From assembly GCF_007293315.1 (NCBI RefSeq), contig NZ_VLXZ01000018.1, positions 1 through 55,505 of the forward strand: a DNA stretch of 55,505 nucleotides, written 5' to 3'. The stretch is from Alkalicoccobacillus porphyridii (GTDB taxonomy: Bacteria; Bacillota; Bacilli; Bacillales; Bacillaceae_D). Under the pieces are notes generated by a model, which was given only the letters and a program-made list of their open reading frames with translations, had not been told where the DNA came from and did no database searches. Both the position numbers and the translations under genes were made by a program. Shown in pieces: positions 15,684 through 25,311 of the stretch; position 1 is the first letter of the stretch; every line of letters starts with the position of its first letter.

Positions 15684-15953
15684 CTACGATAACGATTTAG
15701 CTTTTCTTCTTTTTATGAAGAGGAAGACCACACCACTTATGATAAGTAAAACTCCTGCCAATAAATACACATAGAGATTCATCGCAGTTTCTGGTAGTTT
15801 TTGTCCGCCTTTTTTAACAGGTGGTTGTTCGGATGCTCCGCCATCGGTCACATTGATTGGGTTCTTTTTTATGTCCTTAGGATCTTTGGGATCGGTAGGT
15901 TCTTTTGTGTCCTTAGGGTCTTCAGGAATGACTGGGTCTTCTCTTACTGTAAT
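15684..15953 (-). pseudogene. 3' remnant of an LPXTG cell-wall-anchored surface protein
   Basis: The minus-strand reading frame encodes about 89 residues: a Pro/Asp/Lys-rich spacer (repeated DPKD and EP units), then QKLPETA, a hydrophobic segment (about 19 residues) and the basic tail KRRKAKSLS. This is a complete sortase anchoring signal with an LPETA variant of LPXTG. Immediately upstream in the same frame is a TAG stop and there is no start codon or ribosome site, so the functional N-terminal part is gone. The truncation point abuts the terminator of the neighbouring lipoprotein gene, which suggests a deletion or recombination junction there. Confidence 0.75.
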
Positions 15954-15960
15954 CTAATAA

Positions 15961-15989
15961 AGCTTTCAAGCATACAGTGCTTGAAAGCT
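15961..15989 (-). terminator. Terminator of the acidic lipoprotein gene
   Basis: A perfect 12-bp stem AGCTTTCAAGCA / TGCTTGAAAGCT with loop CTGTA, followed by TTATT on the minus strand. It lies 37 bp after the lipoprotein stop. Confidence 0.75.
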
Positions 15990-16025
15990 AACTCTGATGC
16001 CATGACTGTTCGGTAAAGCATATAA

Positions 16026-16919
16026 TTATTCACCATACTTCTTGATCATTTGATCGATAACCTCTAAGTTATATTCTTTTTTTTCCACATCATCTTCGTC
16101 ATAATTACCAGCTATTCCATAGAAATAATCATCGTCTTCCCATAACCATTCTACATATAATCCGTCATCTATCATCTTTACATCTTTACCCTGGTTAGTC
16201 GTTTTATTTTCTATATCTATATAATCTCGTATTTCAAATTCTTCCGCAGTTACACTTATATCAATCGCATCATATTCGCCCGCATCCGGATTGCGATATC
16301 TCACTGAAAATGTGTTTAAGCTTCCATGGCTAATCCATAATTCTGAGACATTGTAAGCTGATTCATGATTATCAAAAAATTTAACATCCTCATAAGAAAA
16401 ACCCAACGCTTCTTTTAATTCATCCTCTGTTAAATCTTCATCCCTAAATTCCAAAGCATCTAATTTTTTCTTCGCATCTTCTATTTCCATTTCACCCAAT
16501 CGTATCTCTGTTTTCATACCATCATCGTAATGTACAAAGCTTTTGTAATTATATCCCATATCACCCAATGTTCCTTTCATGCCATTAGGTAACTCATAAT
16601 CCTGTTCATCTTTTTCAAACTCTGTTTCTACTGATGTCTCCAACATATGTATCTCAACTTCATCTTCTTCTGATCTAAGATCATAATCACCTGATTTATC
16701 AATACCTATTATAAAACTCCCGTCTTTTAACATTCTGTCTGTATACTTATTTGCTTCTACTAACAAACTTTCAAATAGGTCTTTCTCCGTTAAAACATCA
16801 CTTTGCTCTTCATCATTATTGCTAGTAGCATGATTGGATGTGCCTTCTGAACTGCACCCCACTAGTAATATAAATGTCGTTAAAAATAATATGAATCTTA
16901 ACCTCATCGTTTTCTTCAC
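16026..16919 (-). CDS. Hypothetical acidic lipoprotein
   Basis: 297 aa. A basic N-terminus, hydrophobic segment and lipobox LLVGC (Cys about 22) mark an exported lipoprotein held on the outer face of the membrane. The mature part is extremely acidic, with D/E runs throughout (for example EWLWEDDDYFYG), and I recognise no domain. It lies in the accessory block, next to a truncated surface-protein gene, with its own terminator. The start is uncertain: GTG 16919 has GGAG only 1 nt away, whereas the in-frame ATG at 16907 is 13 nt from it. Strong acidity fits a protein folding in a salty or alkaline exterior (inference). Confidence 0.7.
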   Translation of the reverse strand: MKKTMRLRFILFLTTFILLVGCSSEGTSNHATSNNDEEQSDVLTEKDLFESLLVEANKYTDRMLKDGSFIIGIDKSGDYDLRSEEDEVEIHMLETSVETEFEKDEQDYELPNGMKGTLGDMGYNYKSFVHYDDGMKTEIRLGEMEIEDAKKKLDALEFRDEDLTEDELKEALGFSYEDVKFFDNHESAYNVSELWISHGSLNTFSVRYRNPDAGEYDAIDISVTAEEFEIRDYIDIENKTTNQGKDVKMIDDGLYVEWLWEDDDYFYGIAGNYDEDDVEKKEYNLEVIDQMIKKYGE

Positions 16920-17042
16920 TCTCCAAATTTTTAATCAATTGAACAAGTTGATGTTTTATTCCTAACATCTAGAACCATTCTATTTATTTATACTAACTTA
17001 AGATACCACCAATTTCCAGATAGAAGGGTCTTATCTGAATAT

Positions 17043-17091
17043 AAAAAATCCCTGAAACAATTACATGAGTACTAATTGTTTCAAGGATTTT
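17043..17091 (-). terminator. Terminator of the AlkD-like gene
   Basis: Minus-strand stem built from CCTTGAAACAATTA and TAATTGTTTCAGGG with loop around GTACTCATG, followed by a long U tract. It lies 45 bp after the stop. Confidence 0.85.
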
Positions 17092-17135
17092 GATATGATT
17101 TCAAATCAAACCCTGATGAATTTTTTTAGTGGTAC

Positions 17136-17804
17136 CTACTTATTCATTCGTTTGTTCACTTCAATCGTAATGAACTCCGGCAAGTAATCAGGAGTACATC
17201 CTTTTGATACCATGTCACCTTTGTAAAGACCTGTATTCTCCCCTATTTTCATACAACGTGCACGAAACTCTTCACCATACACGCCGATCCAGCCTGCGGT
17301 GAAATTCATAGCCCATTGAACTTCCGGTTCTTCCTGCGTAATAGTAGCTTCTATTGCAGCTAGCAATTCTTCAGTGTTATCGGGTGGTGTTTGTCCAGTC
17401 CATCTTAATCTCGCTTGATAATACCAGAAAACCCGCCTTTGAAGAGCAGAAGGACTGTTGTGCCATGACTCTATCAATGCAATATTCTTCTTAGTTTTGG
17501 TGAGCTGATTAGCCATTAACCAATCCATTAAGTTATTTCGCTCATCCAATGTGTGAGTCTGCATATCCTTATCAAGCTCATCTAGCTCATCTTGTGTAAG
17601 AAGCGTCTTATCCATAATTAAAATGGCTAATAGCCTGGGCAAAAATTCTTCCGTGGACCAAAGCTCCATCGCTAGTTCATGATTTTTTTTTACTTCTTTC
17701 GCGATTTTTCGTAAGTCTCCTAGCTTCGTTTTACTATTGATCTGAGATAGAATGTTTTCTGCTTTTGAAGAACGTTGTATTTCTATGCTTTTATTTTTAT
17801 CCAT
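17136..17804 (-). CDS. DNA alkylation repair (AlkD/HEAT-repeat) family protein
   Basis: 222 aa, predicted all-helical, with conserved stretches LAILIMDKTLLTQDELD, WLMANQLTK and the block RRVFWYYQARLRWTGQ followed by EVQWAMNFTAGWIGVY. These match the family annotated as DNA alkylation repair enzymes, made of HEAT-like repeats. AlkC/AlkD proteins flip out N3/N7-alkylated purines; activity of this subgroup is not known to me. ATG 17804 follows AGGAGGG by 8 nt and is preferred to the upstream in-frame codon at 17822. It is a single-gene unit with its own terminator. Confidence 0.72.
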   Translation of the reverse strand: MDKNKSIEIQRSSKAENILSQINSKTKLGDLRKIAKEVKKNHELAMELWSTEEFLPRLLAILIMDKTLLTQDELDELDKDMQTHTLDERNNLMDWLMANQLTKTKKNIALIESWHNSPSALQRRVFWYYQARLRWTGQTPPDNTEELLAAIEATITQEEPEVQWAMNFTAGWIGVYGEEFRARCMKIGENTGLYKGDMVSKGCTPDYLPEFITIEVNKRMNK

Positions 17805-18126
17805 TTTGATAACCCTCCTCATTAATACGCTATTTATAATATGTCATAGGCGGAATCTATCTATAACTACAATTCGATAAAAGTCTTATTACAATCAATT
17901 TTAACATAACAATGTAAAAGAAGATGGTAACGAACTGATTCACAGAACAATTGCATTTGTGGAAATGACTATCTAGAATTTATGCCAGAAAAAAGCACCA
18001 GCAAAATGCAGATGCTTTAAATCTGTTAAGTCTTTCATAAACTTCAAGCCGATTTGAACCAACATGAACCAAAAAACCCTCCCTGCTCCAAGAGCAAAGA
18101 GGGGAAACATTGATATAACCAGTATA
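17805..18126. other. Gene-free spacer between the AlkD-like gene and rpsI
   Basis: About 320 bp. Apart from the rpsI terminator (18071-18103) I see no gene, repeat or clear promoter. It marks the right edge of the accessory block. Confidence 0.6.
18071..18103 (-). terminator. Terminator after rpsI
   Basis: CCCTCtttGCTC pairs with GAGCagGGAGGG, followed by six U residues on the minus strand, 24 bp after the rpsI stop. Confidence 0.85.
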
Positions 18127-18519
18127 TTAACGTTTTGAGAACTGAGGTGCGCGACGTGCTGCTTTAAGACCGTATTTTTTACGCTCTTTCATACGTGCGT
18201 CACGAGTCAGGAATCCAGCAGATTTAAGAGCTGGACGGTTTTCTGGATCTACTTTAAGAAGTGCACGTGAGATACCGTGACGAATAGCACCAGCTTGACC
18301 AGTGAATCCACCGCCGTCTACGTTTACGTGTACATCATATTGTCCAACAACATCGATCTCAACAAGTGGTTGTTTAACGATAAGCTTTAGTGTTTCAAGA
18401 CCAAAATACTCATCTAGAGAACGACCGTTTACTACGATATTTCCATCACCGGGAACAAGGCGTACACGTGCAGTTGAGTGCTTGCGACGACCTGTGCCGT
18501 AATATTGTACTTGAGCCAA
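18127..18519 (-). CDS. rpsI: 30S ribosomal protein S9
   Basis: 130 aa, full length, starting [12 protein letters not shown] and ending with the basic tail QFSKR that reaches the ribosomal P site. The start codon is TTG at 18519, 8 nt after GGAGGG; no better start exists. It is cotranscribed with rplM, 20 bp upstream, as in most bacteria. Confidence 0.97.
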   Translation of the reverse strand: MAQVQYYGTGRRKHSTARVRLVPGDGNIVVNGRSLDEYFGLETLKLIVKQPLVEIDVVGQYDVHVNVDGGGFTGQAGAIRHGISRALLKVDPENRPALKSAGFLTRDARMKERKKYGLKAARRAPQFSKR

Positions 18520-18539
18520 AGTAATACCCTCCTAATCGA

Positions 18540-18977
18540 TTAACCGCGAAGTGTGTAAACTTCTGGTTTCTGTGCTTGATGTTTGTGTTCGCTACCTGCA
18601 TATACGTGAAGCTTCATACCTTGAGCACGGCCAAGAGTATTCTTTGGAAGCATTCCTTTTACAGCTAGTTCAATCATACGCTCAGGCTTGTTGTTACGCA
18701 TGTCGTTAGCAGTTGTTTGCTTAAGACCACCTGGGTGATTTGTGTGACGGTAGTAGATCTTACCGTTTAATTTGTTACCTGTTAGTTCAATCTTTGAAGC
18801 GTTGATAACGATCACGTGGTCACCAGTATCGATGTGAGGTGTGAACGTTGGTTTGTTTTTACCACGAAGAATTGACGCAACTTCAGAAGCCAAACGACCA
18901 AGTGTTTGACCTTCAGCATCAACAATTAGCCATTTACGGTCTACTTGACCTGGCTTAGCCATATATGTTGTACGCAT
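18540..18977 (-). CDS. rplM: 50S ribosomal protein L13
   Basis: 145 aa with the typical core [16 protein letters not shown] and GDHVIVINA. It is an early assembly protein of the large subunit. ATG 18977 follows TAGGAGGG. It is first gene of the rplM-rpsI operon, with its own promoter and a structured leader that resembles the L13 autoregulatory element. Confidence 0.97.
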   Translation of the reverse strand: MRTTYMAKPGQVDRKWLIVDAEGQTLGRLASEVASILRGKNKPTFTPHIDTGDHVIVINASKIELTGNKLNGKIYYRHTNHPGGLKQTTANDMRNNKPERMIELAVKGMLPKNTLGRAQGMKLHVYAGSEHKHQAQKPEVYTLRG

Positions 18978-19014
18978 GGATTGTCCCTCCTAAGAACATG
19001 ATTCTATTCAGTAC

Positions 19015-19085
19015 TCTTACAATAAAATGTTAAGTTACATGACCATTCCGTAACCCGGGGCTTGTGGGTCTTAAGAATTACCATT
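19015..19085 (-). ncRNA. Probable L13 ribosomal protein leader
   Basis: Between the promoter and rplM the minus-strand RNA can close with ATGTTAA/TTAACAT, contains an ACCC/GGGT pair, and an inner hairpin GTTAC-GGAATGGTCAT-GTAAC. Position and layout agree with the L13 leader family known upstream of rplM in Bacillales; the family assignment is from memory and not computed. Confidence 0.55.
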
Positions 19086-19089
19086 TAAC

Positions 19090-19118
19090 ATCATATAATA
19101 ATTAGCTAGCAAAGTCAA
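19090..19118 (-). promoter_or_regulatory. rplM-rpsI promoter (sigma-A)
   Basis: -35 TTGACT (19118-19113) and -10 TATGAT (19095-19090) with a 17-bp spacer. It sits between truA and rplM, so these genes can be expressed apart from the upstream cluster. Confidence 0.78.
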
Positions 19119-19148
19119 CACAATATAATAAAAACTCTGCCGGGTGTT

Positions 19149-19913
19149 TCATCTTTTTTCTGCACTGGTAAACATAGGCTGAGCATAGCCTACAGACCAT
19201 AGATATAAGCCATGAGCAGGAGCTGTTTTGCCTGCCGCTCCTCTATCTTCGGCAGCGATAATATGCTGCATGTCTTCAGGGGCACGCTTTCCAGCTCCAA
19301 TCTCAAGTAATGTGCCCACAGCAATGCGGACCATGTTATACAAAAAGCCATTACCAGCTAGAATAAATGTTAGTTCTTCATCATCCTCAACAATGTCACA
19401 CTGGGTCACCGTTCGCACCTTATCAACGACAGAGGTATTAGCTGCACAAAAGGAGCTGAAATCATGGGTACCCAGAATATGTTCTGCCGCTGCCCTCATG
19501 TGAGTCACATTAAGAGATGTTGGAACAAAACTAGCACGATTTCTGAGAAAGATATCCTCCCGCTTTGTTACTTTGTAGCGATATTGCTTACCTACAGCTG
19601 AATATCTAGCGTGAAAGTTAGTAGCCACATGCTGGCTGGCACTTACTCGAATATCAGCAGGTAGTAATGGGTTTACAGCCTTTGACCACCGGAGCGAAGG
19701 GATCGTCAGCGGGCTATCAAAATGAATGACCTGTCCTTTGGCATGCACTCCTGCATCTGTTCGGCCAGAGGCAGAGACATGTACAGGCTGTCCCTTGTGC
19801 AGCTTCTTCAGTGCTGCTTCAAGCTCTTCTTGCACTGTTCGTCCATTAGGCTGTACTTGGTAGCCAGAAAAACCGGTACCGATATACTCTATCCTGCATG
19901 CCACTCTCTGCAT
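19149..19913 (-). CDS. truA: tRNA pseudouridine(38-40) synthase TruA
   Basis: 254 aa. The catalytic Asp is in SASGRTDAGVHAKGQV and the C-terminal FLYNMVRIAVGTLLEIG is the family signature. It converts uridines 38-40 of the tRNA anticodon arm to pseudouridine. ATG 19913 has AGGAGGG 5 nt before. It starts 10 bp after ecfT and is probably cotranscribed with the ECF genes, as in B. subtilis. Confidence 0.96.
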   Translation of the reverse strand: MQRVACRIEYIGTGFSGYQVQPNGRTVQEELEAALKKLHKGQPVHVSASGRTDAGVHAKGQVIHFDSPLTIPSLRWSKAVNPLLPADIRVSASQHVATNFHARYSAVGKQYRYKVTKREDIFLRNRASFVPTSLNVTHMRAAAEHILGTHDFSSFCAANTSVVDKVRTVTQCDIVEDDEELTFILAGNGFLYNMVRIAVGTLLEIGAGKRAPEDMQHIIAAEDRGAAGKTAPAHGLYLWSVGYAQPMFTSAEKR

Positions 19914-19923
19914 AAGATCCCTC

Positions 19924-20718
19924 CTAACTCCTAGTGATTAGAATGATAGCTGCTATCATTCCTGTAAAAACAAGTGTCCATGTATCTGCTTTTTTCCATG
20001 TTAGCAACCGAATCTGAGTCCTCTCCGCTCCCATACGATAGCCTCTGGCTTCCATTGCTTGAGCCATCGTTTCAGCCTGTTTAAAGCTTTGAACAATAAG
20101 TGGCAGTAACAGAGGGTTTAAAGCCTTCATACGTGAAAGGATGGTGCCGCTTGTTATATCTGCACCTCGCGCGGCCTGGGCCATGCTGAGTCTTTTTGTT
20201 TCCTCCATCAGGATCGGAATATAGCGCATCGCAATCATCATCATTAAGACAAACTCTGACGTTGGGATCTTGATACGTTTTAAAGGGGAAAGCAGTTTCT
20301 CTAAACCATTCGTTAAATCAACGGTTCTTGTAGTAAGAGTAAGAAATGAGGCAAATAAGACCAATGTTAAGATCCGTAAAGAAACAAATAATCCCTTTGT
20401 GACTCCCCCTGAATATAGTGTCAGAGCACCAAGTGAAACAAGCTCTGTCCCTTCTTGCGTAAAGAATAGATGAAAGATAAAAAAGAATCCTACGAGAATG
20501 AGGACCGGCTTCAGGCTCCTCACAAAAAAACGAGCAGGAATACGTGTAATAGCAGCCAGTACAAAGGCTCCACCTAGCATTGCTAGTAACGCGGGGAAAT
20601 TCCCAGCCATAAAAACAACAATCGCTAGGACAAACACCGCAATGGTTTTGGATCGTGGGTCAAGGCGATGGATGATGGAATTCGTAGGCACATACTGCCC
20701 AATGATAGAATAAGCCAC
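19924..20718 (-). CDS. ecfT: Energy-coupling factor transporter transmembrane protein EcfT
   Basis: 264 aa with about five to six membrane segments and the two coupling motifs AARGAD and EARGYR that contact the ATPases. EcfT joins the ATP-binding pair EcfA1/EcfA2 to exchangeable S components for vitamins and metals. The start is GTG 20718, whose G overlaps the last base of the ecfA2 stop (TAGTG), with GGGTGGGG upstream, so translation is coupled. Confidence 0.95.
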   Translation of the reverse strand: MAYSIIGQYVPTNSIIHRLDPRSKTIAVFVLAIVVFMAGNFPALLAMLGGAFVLAAITRIPARFFVRSLKPVLILVGFFFIFHLFFTQEGTELVSLGALTLYSGGVTKGLFVSLRILTLVLFASFLTLTTRTVDLTNGLEKLLSPLKRIKIPTSEFVLMMMIAMRYIPILMEETKRLSMAQAARGADITSGTILSRMKALNPLLLPLIVQSFKQAETMAQAMEARGYRMGAERTQIRLLTWKKADTWTLVFTGMIAAIILITRS

Positions 20719-21593
20719 TATACCCCACCCTTTTCTGCTCTCTGTAAATAGCTTGTAAGATAAGCAATAACCTCAGCTCTTGTCTTTAGCATCGGAACAG
20801 ATGCCACTCCAGTCGATTGCATAAACGTTTGCATAAAACGAATGGTCTCAGGAAGCTGGAGACCAACCTTCATTAGCTCTTCTGGTTCAGCAAATACGTC
20901 TTCAGGACGGCCCGACTTCCAGATGGTACCTTTATTCATCACAATGATGTGGTCCGCATATTGAAGCGCATCCTCCATATGATGCGTTATCAGCAAGGTT
21001 GTTTGTTTTCGCTTCTGATGGTGTTCATACAGAAGCTGAAGCATGGATCTTCTACCTAGTGGATCGAGTCCAGCTGCTGGCTCATCGAGTATCAAAACTT
21101 CTGGCTGCTGGGCGAGAATGGACGCGATGGCTACTCTTCGCATTTGCCCACCGGATAGCTGGAATGGAGAGACTGACAATAGCTCCTCAGACAGTCCCAC
21201 AGCCGGAAGAAGCTGTTGGGCACGCTCGATTGCTTCTGCTTTTGGCACGCCAAAATTCAACGGTCCAAATATCATTTCTTTTTCGACAGTCTCTTCAAAC
21301 AGCTGATGCTCGGGATATTGAAAAAGATAACCAACTGTACGTCTGAGTTCATTAAGTGCGGTCTTTCGCTTTTGAGCTGTGAGCGTAAATGGCCCAACTT
21401 GAACATGACCCGAGCTCGGTCGTAAGAGACCGTTCACATGCTGAACCAATGTTGATTTACCAGACCCGGTCGGTCCAATGATAGCACAGAAGCTTCCAGA
21501 AGGGATCGATAGGGTCACGTCCTGTAAAGCATGTTGCTCGAAGGGGGTGCTGGGCATATAGGTATGTGTTACGTGGTTAAATGATAGTTGCAT
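20718..21593 (-). CDS. ecfA2: Energy-coupling factor ATP-binding protein EcfA2
   Basis: 291 aa ABC ATPase: Walker A GPTGSGKST, signature LSGGQMRR, Walker B VLILDEPAAGLDP, switch His in LLITHHMED, and a C-terminal extension used for dimer contacts. It pairs with EcfA1 to energise vitamin uptake. Its start lies inside the end of ecfA1 (25-bp overlap), as is common for this pair. Confidence 0.95.
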   Translation of the reverse strand: MQLSFNHVTHTYMPSTPFEQHALQDVTLSIPSGSFCAIIGPTGSGKSTLVQHVNGLLRPSSGHVQVGPFTLTAQKRKTALNELRRTVGYLFQYPEHQLFEETVEKEMIFGPLNFGVPKAEAIERAQQLLPAVGLSEELLSVSPFQLSGGQMRRVAIASILAQQPEVLILDEPAAGLDPLGRRSMLQLLYEHHQKRKQTTLLITHHMEDALQYADHIIVMNKGTIWKSGRPEDVFAEPEELMKVGLQLPETIRFMQTFMQSTGVASVPMLKTRAEVIAYLTSYLQRAEKGGV

Positions 21594-22387
21594 AGCTGCT
21601 CTACCAGTTCCTCTTCATTGTGACATCGATCCTTTAGGAGAAGACCTTCATCGGCAAGACCATGTTGAATTTCTACTGAAAATGGCGGCGTTAGCGCTGT
21701 TTCCTGCATCAATTCTCGTAAATCAAACACATCAGCGGGTCTACCATCCACCTTAATTGAACCCTGATGTATGACGACAAGCCGGTCTGCCAAACATGCT
21801 TCCTCCATGTCATGCGTAATCATAACAATGGTGACCCCTTGTTTTCTTACTAGCTGGAGGGCCTGCCAAACATCTTCTCTGCCTTTTGGATCAAGCATGC
21901 TTGTCGCTTCATCTAGAATAATAACTTCTGGTTCAAGCACCATCATTCCAGCAAGAGCAGCACGCTGTTTCTGCCCGCCTGATAATTGGTGGGGTGCTTT
22001 ATCCAGTAAATCTTGCAAATCAAAGAGTGTCGCATAGGTGTTTATCTTCTCGAGCATATCCTCGCGTGACACTGTATAATTTTCAAGTCCAAACGCTAAG
22101 TCATCCCAAATCGTTGCGCCCACAAATTGATGATCTGGATTCTGAAATACGTATCCACATCGCCTGCGAAGTTCTAGCTGACCAAGGGCTTCTCCATCTA
22201 GCGTAAGTGAGCCTGAAGAAGGGAGAAGCTGACCACTTAGTAGTTTGGCAAGGGTTGACTTACCAGAACCATTTTGCCCTGCTACGGCTACCCACTCCCC
22301 CTTTGAAAGAGTCAGTGACACGTTTGTTAAGACGGGAGCAGTCGTCTGATTATAGGTAAAACTCACATCTTTCATGTTGAGCAGCAT
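21569..22387 (-). CDS. ecfA1: Energy-coupling factor ATP-binding protein EcfA1
   Basis: 272 aa ABC ATPase: Walker A GQNGSGKST, signature LSGGQKQR, Walker B VIILDEATSMLDP, switch His in MITHDMEE. ATG 22387 (MLLNMKDVSFTYN) is preferred; a GGGGGG site lies about 11 nt before it. The longer frame to TTG 22420 would begin inside the rplQ terminator, which argues against it. First gene of ecfA1-ecfA2-ecfT-truA. Confidence 0.93.
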   Translation of the reverse strand: MLLNMKDVSFTYNQTTAPVLTNVSLTLSKGEWVAVAGQNGSGKSTLAKLLSGQLLPSSGSLTLDGEALGQLELRRRCGYVFQNPDHQFVGATIWDDLAFGLENYTVSREDMLEKINTYATLFDLQDLLDKAPHQLSGGQKQRAALAGMMVLEPEVIILDEATSMLDPKGREDVWQALQLVRKQGVTIVMITHDMEEACLADRLVVIHQGSIKVDGRPADVFDLRELMQETALTPPFSVEIQHGLADEGLLLKDRCHNEEELVEQLCNYHLTT

Positions 22388-22418
22388 GACATCAGCCACC
22401 CCCCGTTTTTTTGTATAC

Positions 22419-22470
22419 AAAAAAGGGCAATAGAGTCAGAGCATTCATGCTCACAGTCTCTTCTGCCCTT
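22419..22470 (-). terminator. Terminator after rplQ (end of the alpha operon)
   Basis: Long minus-strand stem: AAGGGCAGAAGAGACTGTGAGCA pairs, with small internal mismatches, with TGCTCTGACTCTATTGCCCTT, followed by six U residues. It separates the ribosomal superoperon from the ECF genes. Confidence 0.88.
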
Positions 22471-22496
22471 AGTCGCTTTATGATCGATTCTTTGGT

Positions 22497-22859
22497 TTAA
22501 ACAAGCTCGATGTAAACCATTGGTGCGCCGTCTCCACGACGAGGTCCAATTTTAAGAATACGAGTGTATCCACCTTGACGCTCTTCATAGCGTGGTGCGA
22601 TATCAGAGAATAACTTCTGAATTGCATCCTGGTTTGTCTCAGCGTCTGCTACTTCACGACGGATGAATGCAGCTGCCTGACGACGAGCATGTAAGTCTCC
22701 ACGCTTACCAAGAGTAATCATTTTCTCAACGATTGAACGAAGCTCCTTCGCTTTTGCTTCCGTTGTTTCGATACGTTCGTTGATGATTAGATCTGTAGCT
22801 AGATCACGGAATAATGCTTTACGACCAGCACTATCACGACCAAGTTTTGCGTATGCCAT
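22497..22859 (-). CDS. rplQ: 50S ribosomal protein L17
   Basis: 120 aa, the usual Bacillus length; [23 protein letters not shown] at the N-terminus is diagnostic. It is the last gene of the alpha operon and ends at a strong terminator. Confidence 0.97.
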   Translation of the reverse strand: MAYAKLGRDSAGRKALFRDLATDLIINERIETTEAKAKELRSIVEKMITLGKRGDLHARRQAAAFIRREVADAETNQDAIQKLFSDIAPRYEERQGGYTRILKIGPRRGDGAPMVYIELV

Positions 22860-22997
22860 TATGTTTCCCCTCCTTTAAACCTGCTGCATGCAGCAGAAGT
22901 CCTTAACATGAAAAAAATCACCTAACAAAACATGGTTCTGCTTTGTAAAAGGTTGCTATGGGCAAAGAAGATACTTCAAAAAACGGTCCGGGCTGGT

Positions 22998-23942
22998 TTA
23001 TTCTTCGTTACGAAGACCTAAACCAAGCTCGCCCAATTTCTCTTGAACTTCTTCTAATGATTTACGACCAAGGTTACGAACCTTCATCATGTCTTCTTCT
23101 GTTTTGTGCGTAAGCTCTTGAACGGTATTAATACCAGCACGCTTCAAACAGTTATAAGAGCGAACAGAAAGGTCTAACTCTTCGATCGTCATCTCGAGTA
23201 CTTTTTCCTTCTGATCTTCTTCTTTTTCAACCATGATTTCAGCATTTTGTGCTTGGTCTGTTAAACCAACAAAAATATTGAGATGTTCGTTTAGGATTTT
23301 AGCACCAAGAGCAACAGCTTCTTCGGGACGAGTGCTTCCATCTGTCCAAACATCAAGGGTTAGTTTATCATAGTTAGTCACTTGACCGACACGCGTATTC
23401 TCAACTTGATAGTTTACACGTGCAACAGGAGTGTAAATAGAGTCAATAGGAAGAACACCAATCGGTTGATCGTCATTCTTATTCCCATCAGCCAATACAT
23501 AGCCACGACCACGTTTTGCTAGAAGACGCATGTGCAGGTTAGCACCTTTAGTCAGCGTTGCAATGTGTAGATCAGGGTTAAGTACTTCAACATCACTGTC
23601 ATGTGTTAAGTCACCAGCTGTTACAACACCTTCACCTTGAATGTCGATCTCAAGTGTCTTCTCTTCTTCAGAGTAGATCTTAAGAGCTAGCTTCTTTAGG
23701 TTTAGGATAATCGTGGTTACATCCTCCACAACGCCTTCAATCGTTGAGAATTCATGTAGTACTCCATCAATTTGAACAGCAGTTACTGCAGCACCTGGAA
23801 GAGAGGATAATAGAATACGGCGTAACGAGTTACCCAGTGTTGTTCCATATCCTCTTTCAAGTGGCTCTACTACAAATTTCCCGTACTTTGCGTCTTCACT
23901 AACTTCAACCGTTTCAATATTTGGCTTTTCAATCTCGATCAT
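22998..23942 (-). CDS. rpoA: DNA-directed RNA polymerase subunit alpha
   Basis: 314 aa. The N-terminal dimerisation domain has [21 protein letters not shown]; an acidic linker follows; the C-terminal DNA-binding domain has [37 protein letters not shown]. The subunit starts polymerase assembly and its CTD binds UP elements and activators. The 165-bp gap to rpsK contains a possible RNA hairpin and a 24/25-bp direct repeat. Confidence 0.98.
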   Translation of the reverse strand: MIEIEKPNIETVEVSEDAKYGKFVVEPLERGYGTTLGNSLRRILLSSLPGAAVTAVQIDGVLHEFSTIEGVVEDVTTIILNLKKLALKIYSEEEKTLEIDIQGEGVVTAGDLTHDSDVEVLNPDLHIATLTKGANLHMRLLAKRGRGYVLADGNKNDDQPIGVLPIDSIYTPVARVNYQVENTRVGQVTNYDKLTLDVWTDGSTRPEEAVALGAKILNEHLNIFVGLTDQAQNAEIMVEKEEDQKEKVLEMTIEELDLSVRSYNCLKRAGINTVQELTHKTEEDMMKVRNLGRKSLEEVQEKLGELGLGLRNEE

Positions 23943-23986
23943 TAAACAAACCCTCCTTCAAAACGTCGAACTAAGGTAGACCGCTA

Positions 23987-24045
23987 GGATTGCCTAAAAC
24001 CTTCATCCTTTAGGTCAATCCAAACTTTCACCTTCAGGTCAATCG
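23987..24045 (-). other. Hairpin and tandem repeat in the rpsK-rpoA spacer
   Basis: On the minus RNA GGATTGaCCTAAA can pair with TTTAGGcAATCC (a 12-bp stem with one unpaired base on the left). The ATTGACCT(A/G)AAGG unit occurs twice, 24-25 bp apart, so alternative pairings are possible. Function unknown. Confidence 0.5.
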
Positions 24046-24107
24046 GATTGTGATTGTCTCATCCATTATTGACACTTACAGGAAATCTATACAAATGAGT
24101 GATTCCG

Positions 24108-24500
24108 TTACACTCTGCGACGTTTTGGTGGACGGCAGCCGTTGTGTGGAACAGGAGTAACATCTTTAATCATGTTAACTTCAAGCCCAATTGCCTGTAA
24201 AGAACGAATTGCAGCTTCTCGACCAGCTCCAGGACCTTTAACAGAAACCTCAATGCTTTTCATTCCGTGCTCCATTGCTGTTTTACCAGCTGCTTCAGCA
24301 GCCATTTGTGCAGCAAATGGAGTTGACTTACGAGACCCTTTGAAACCAAGAGCTCCAGAGCTAGCCCAAGAGATCGCGTTCCCTTGTGTATCTGTGATTG
24401 TCACAATCGTGTTATTGAATGTAGAGCGGATGTGAGCCACACCAGATTCAATATTTTTCTTCTGCCGGCGCTTTGGACGAGTATTCGTTTTCTTAGCCAT
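24108..24500 (-). CDS. rpsK: 30S ribosomal protein S11
   Basis: 130 aa, with [18 protein letters not shown] and the basic end [13 protein letters not shown]. It lines the mRNA exit cleft of the platform. Start ATG 24500 has GAGG 6 nt upstream. Part of the rpsM-rpsK-rpoA-rplQ run. Confidence 0.97.
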   Translation of the reverse strand: MAKKTNTRPKRRQKKNIESGVAHIRSTFNNTIVTITDTQGNAISWASSGALGFKGSRKSTPFAAQMAAEAAGKTAMEHGMKSIEVSVKGPGAGREAAIRSLQAIGLEVNMIKDVTPVPHNGCRPPKRRRV

Positions 24501-24522
24501 AGTTATCCTCGACCTCCTTTAC

Positions 24523-24888
24523 TTATTTCTTCTTGTTCGCTACAGTCCGACGTGGACCTTTGCGTGTACGAGCGTTGTTTTTAGAGTTTTGCCCACGTAC
24601 TGGCAAACTACGACGGTGGCGAATGCCTCGGTATGAACCAATTTCAATTAAACGTTTGATGTTTAGTGAAACCTCACGACGAAGATCCCCTTCAACTTGA
24701 TGAGCTTCTAATGCTTCACGGATTTTACCAAGCTCTTCTTCTGTTAGATCACGAACTCGTGTATTTTCAGATACACCAGCCTGTGCAAGAATTTGAGAAG
24801 CTTTAGCTTTACCGATTCCAAATACGTAAGTAAGAGAAATGACTACTCGCTTATCACGCGGAATATCAATACCTGCAACACGTGCCAT
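24523..24888 (-). CDS. rpsM: 30S ribosomal protein S13
   Basis: 121 aa, beginning [20 protein letters not shown], with the basic C-terminal tail that touches P-site tRNA ([15 protein letters not shown]). Located between rpmJ and rpsK as expected. Confidence 0.97.
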   Translation of the reverse strand: MARVAGIDIPRDKRVVISLTYVFGIGKAKASQILAQAGVSENTRVRDLTEEELGKIREALEAHQVEGDLRREVSLNIKRLIEIGSYRGIRHRRSLPVRGQNSKNNARTRKGPRRTVANKKK

Positions 24889-24910
24889 ACGTTTTGCACC
24901 TCCTTAGAAA

Positions 24911-25311
<401 letters not shown>

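Noticed and set aside
15801-16016. Plus-strand ORF of 71 codons near the LPXTG remnant
   Set aside because: It lies antisense to the LPETA reading frame and has no ribosome site; the minus-strand frame explains the composition.
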